Shown in pieces: positions 4,186 to 5,371 of a stretch of 5,371 nucleotides of DNA. Source of the stretch: Dehalococcoidia bacterium (GTDB taxonomy: Bacteria; Chloroflexota; Dehalococcoidia; GIF9; UBA5629); contig DTZC01000072.1 of NCBI GenBank assembly GCA_012961565.1, forward strand, positions 1 through 5,371. The letters run 5' to 3'. Numbering within the stretch: the stretch's first letter is position 1; each line of letters begins with the position of its first letter. The notes beneath the pieces are model-generated. The model was given only the letters and a program-made list of their open reading frames with translations, searched no databases and was not told the origin of the DNA. A program made the position numbers and the translations under genes.

Positions 4186-5371
4186 CTCCAATATCGGTCG
4201 CTCCTCAAGCGGCTTGAAGGTGATTCCTGACTCAGCACCAGGCAGAGGCGCCACCGGCTCAGTCAACAGAAATTCACCCTTCTGTATCCACCTTTTCAAA
4301 ATGCTGGCAATCTCCACTGCTCCAGGATAACTGGACAGCGAAGCCGTGGGCACTTCTTGACCTTGAATCTTTGCCTTGCCGCTTTTGAGCTCAGCATAGT
4401 TGACCTCCCCCAGAATGTCTGGCTTTCTCCAAGGATAAGCATCGCTGTAGTCCACCACTGGAGCCAGAATCTCCTCGTCGGTCACCAGCGTATAACGAAG
4501 TATCTCTTCAGACAGGATAGGAATGGGAACACCAACACCGACAGTTAAGGTGCACCCATAACCAAGAAAGCTGGTGCCTACCAGCCACCGGGCACTCATC
4601 TGCTTTAGGTCTCCAATAACGGCAAGGGTCCCCGCTGGTCTGGTGGGTATGCCATTGTCGCCACGTATCACACCAGGATTGTGCTGCGTCCCGTGCCAGG
4701 CAACATAGCCCACGCCACCGCCGAGAAATATCTTGGTGCCGATACCGATAGTCTTGTAGTAAGGGTCATTAAGCAGTGGAGAAAGTTGACCGGCACTAGA
4801 AAAGTTGGCGTTACCCAGCTTCGGCTTAAGCACACCCATGTAAGTATAGAGTATACGGTCGGAGAGATTCACCGCCACATTATAGTTCTGGTAAGCATTC
4901 CTGACATTAAACAAGACCGCCTCGTTAATATCCCTGATGTTAATCCAGGTCTCCAAACGTCGTTTCGGGTAGCAATCAGTGCCATAAGCGGTAGCAACGA
5001 GTCTGACATCCCTTCCTGCTACCAGCTCTTCGATGACATGTCCACCACCATACCTGAACTCACCGGGGTAGATTTTGTTCTTGGGGTCATCTTCAGGGAG
5101 GGCAGTTGCCCCAATAAAGATGTCCATAGCCGCCAACCCAGTGTAGACAGGGACATCATTTAGGTAGACCTTGCCCCCGCCAAGCTTTATCCTTGGTTTA
5201 GTATGCCCCACATTAAAATAAGCACCCGAAGAACACATCGGACCAAAGGTACCGGTGGTTACTACATCGACCTCTTTGACCGTCTGGCTAACCCCCTTCT
5301 TCCTAGCAATATCAATCACCTCTTCAGCGGTGACCACTACTGCTTGCCCTTTTTTTATCTTTTCGTTTATC
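4183..5371 (-). CDS. DUF39 homocysteine biosynthesis protein (COG1900), 5' end outside window
   Basis: This is 395 visible residues of the DUF39 protein that converts aspartate semialdehyde and sulfide to homocysteine. Family marks include VDVVTTGTFGPMCSSGA near the N-terminus, GGGHVIEELVAG, a GTDCYP loop, GTKIFLGGGVGYV, a WHGTQHNP segment, and FLGYGCTLTVGVGVPIPIL. Counting from the GTG at 5337, the cysteines of these motifs are 35, 122 and 262. Conserved cysteines in methanogen homologues carry a persulfide intermediate; the first two are the likely equivalents (inference). No C-terminal CBS pair is present, unlike many archaeal forms, and the protein ends in GITFKPLEERPILE. The frame stays open upstream of 5337 and codes for INEKIKKGQAVVV, which matches the usual N-terminus, so the true start is beyond the right edge. 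The ferredoxin ATG follows 13 nt after the stop. Confidence 0.92.
   Translation of the reverse strand, partial: INEKIKKGQAVVVTAEEVIDIARKKGVSQTVKEVDVVTTGTFGPMCSSGAYFNVGHTKPRIKLGGGKVYLNDVPVYTGLAAMDIFIGATALPEDDPKNKIYPGEFRYGGGHVIEELVAGRDVRLVATAYGTDCYPKRRLETWINIRDINEAVLFNVRNAYQNYNVAVNLSDRILYTYMGVLKPKLGNANFSSAGQLSPLLNDPYYKTIGIGTKIFLGGGVGYVAWHGTQHNPGVIRGDNGIPTRPAGTLAVIGDLKQMSARWLVGTSFLGYGCTLTVGVGVPIPILSEEILRYTLVTDEEILAPVVDYSDAYPWRKPDILGEVNYAELKSGKAKIQGQEVPTASLSSYPGAVEIASILKRWIQKGEFLLTEPVAPLPGAESGITFKPLEERPILE

Noticed and set aside
4170..4238. Extended N-terminus for the NIL/ferredoxin protein
   Set aside because: It would overlap DUF39 by 56 nt, while a strong Shine-Dalgarno fits ATG 4169.
4681..5163. 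160-codon plus-strand open frame
   Set aside because: It lies antisense within the highly recognisable DUF39 gene and has no family features.

Overview
The window looks like a stretch of a bacterial chromosome from an anaerobe. No rRNA, tRNA, insertion sequence or CRISPR is visible. The gene mix suggests a Chloroflexota/Dehalococcoidia-like or similar deep-branching anaerobe: a three-gene direct-sulfide homocysteine pathway shared by methanogens and sulfate reducers, a CxxC-x17-CxxC zinc-ribbon protein, an MrfA-type helicase, and a PKD lipoprotein with a proline-rich linker. The taxonomic guess rests on protein style only and is weak.

Left block (1-1427, minus strand). A DUF503/YlxP-like gene (948 to 655) is followed after 20 nt by the first 211 codons of a DEAD/DEAH-box helicase of the MrfA/YprA type, which runs off the left edge. 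To the right, a small two-module zinc-ribbon gene (1427 to 1134) ends in two adjacent hairpins. The 185 nt between it and DUF503 hold no recognised RNA or gene.

Middle (1428-3011). A 311-nt non-coding stretch up to the DoxX/MauE start at 1739 holds two face-to-face overlapping sigma70-type promoter candidates (about 1578-1620). One would drive the zinc-ribbon gene leftward. The other would drive a rightward pair: a four-helix MauE/DoxX-like membrane protein with a CxC motif, and 22 nt later a secreted lipoprotein with two PKD-like domains.

Right block (3035-5371, minus strand), convergent with the lipoprotein gene. In transcription order it encodes DUF39 (homocysteine biosynthesis, 5' end outside the window), a NIL-domain/2x[4Fe-4S] ferredoxin, and a UPF0280/COG2122 ApbE-like protein. 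They are separated by 13 nt and 1 nt. Together these are the known genetic requirements for making homocysteine directly from aspartate semialdehyde and sulfide, bypassing O-acylhomoserine. This is the best-supported multi-gene system here. It is a known pathway, but the role of the ApbE-like member is still unresolved. Several obvious start codons were moved: the zinc-ribbon, NIL/ferredoxin and UPF0280 proteins all start downstream of the longest open frame, and DUF39 reads through the first GTG to the window edge.
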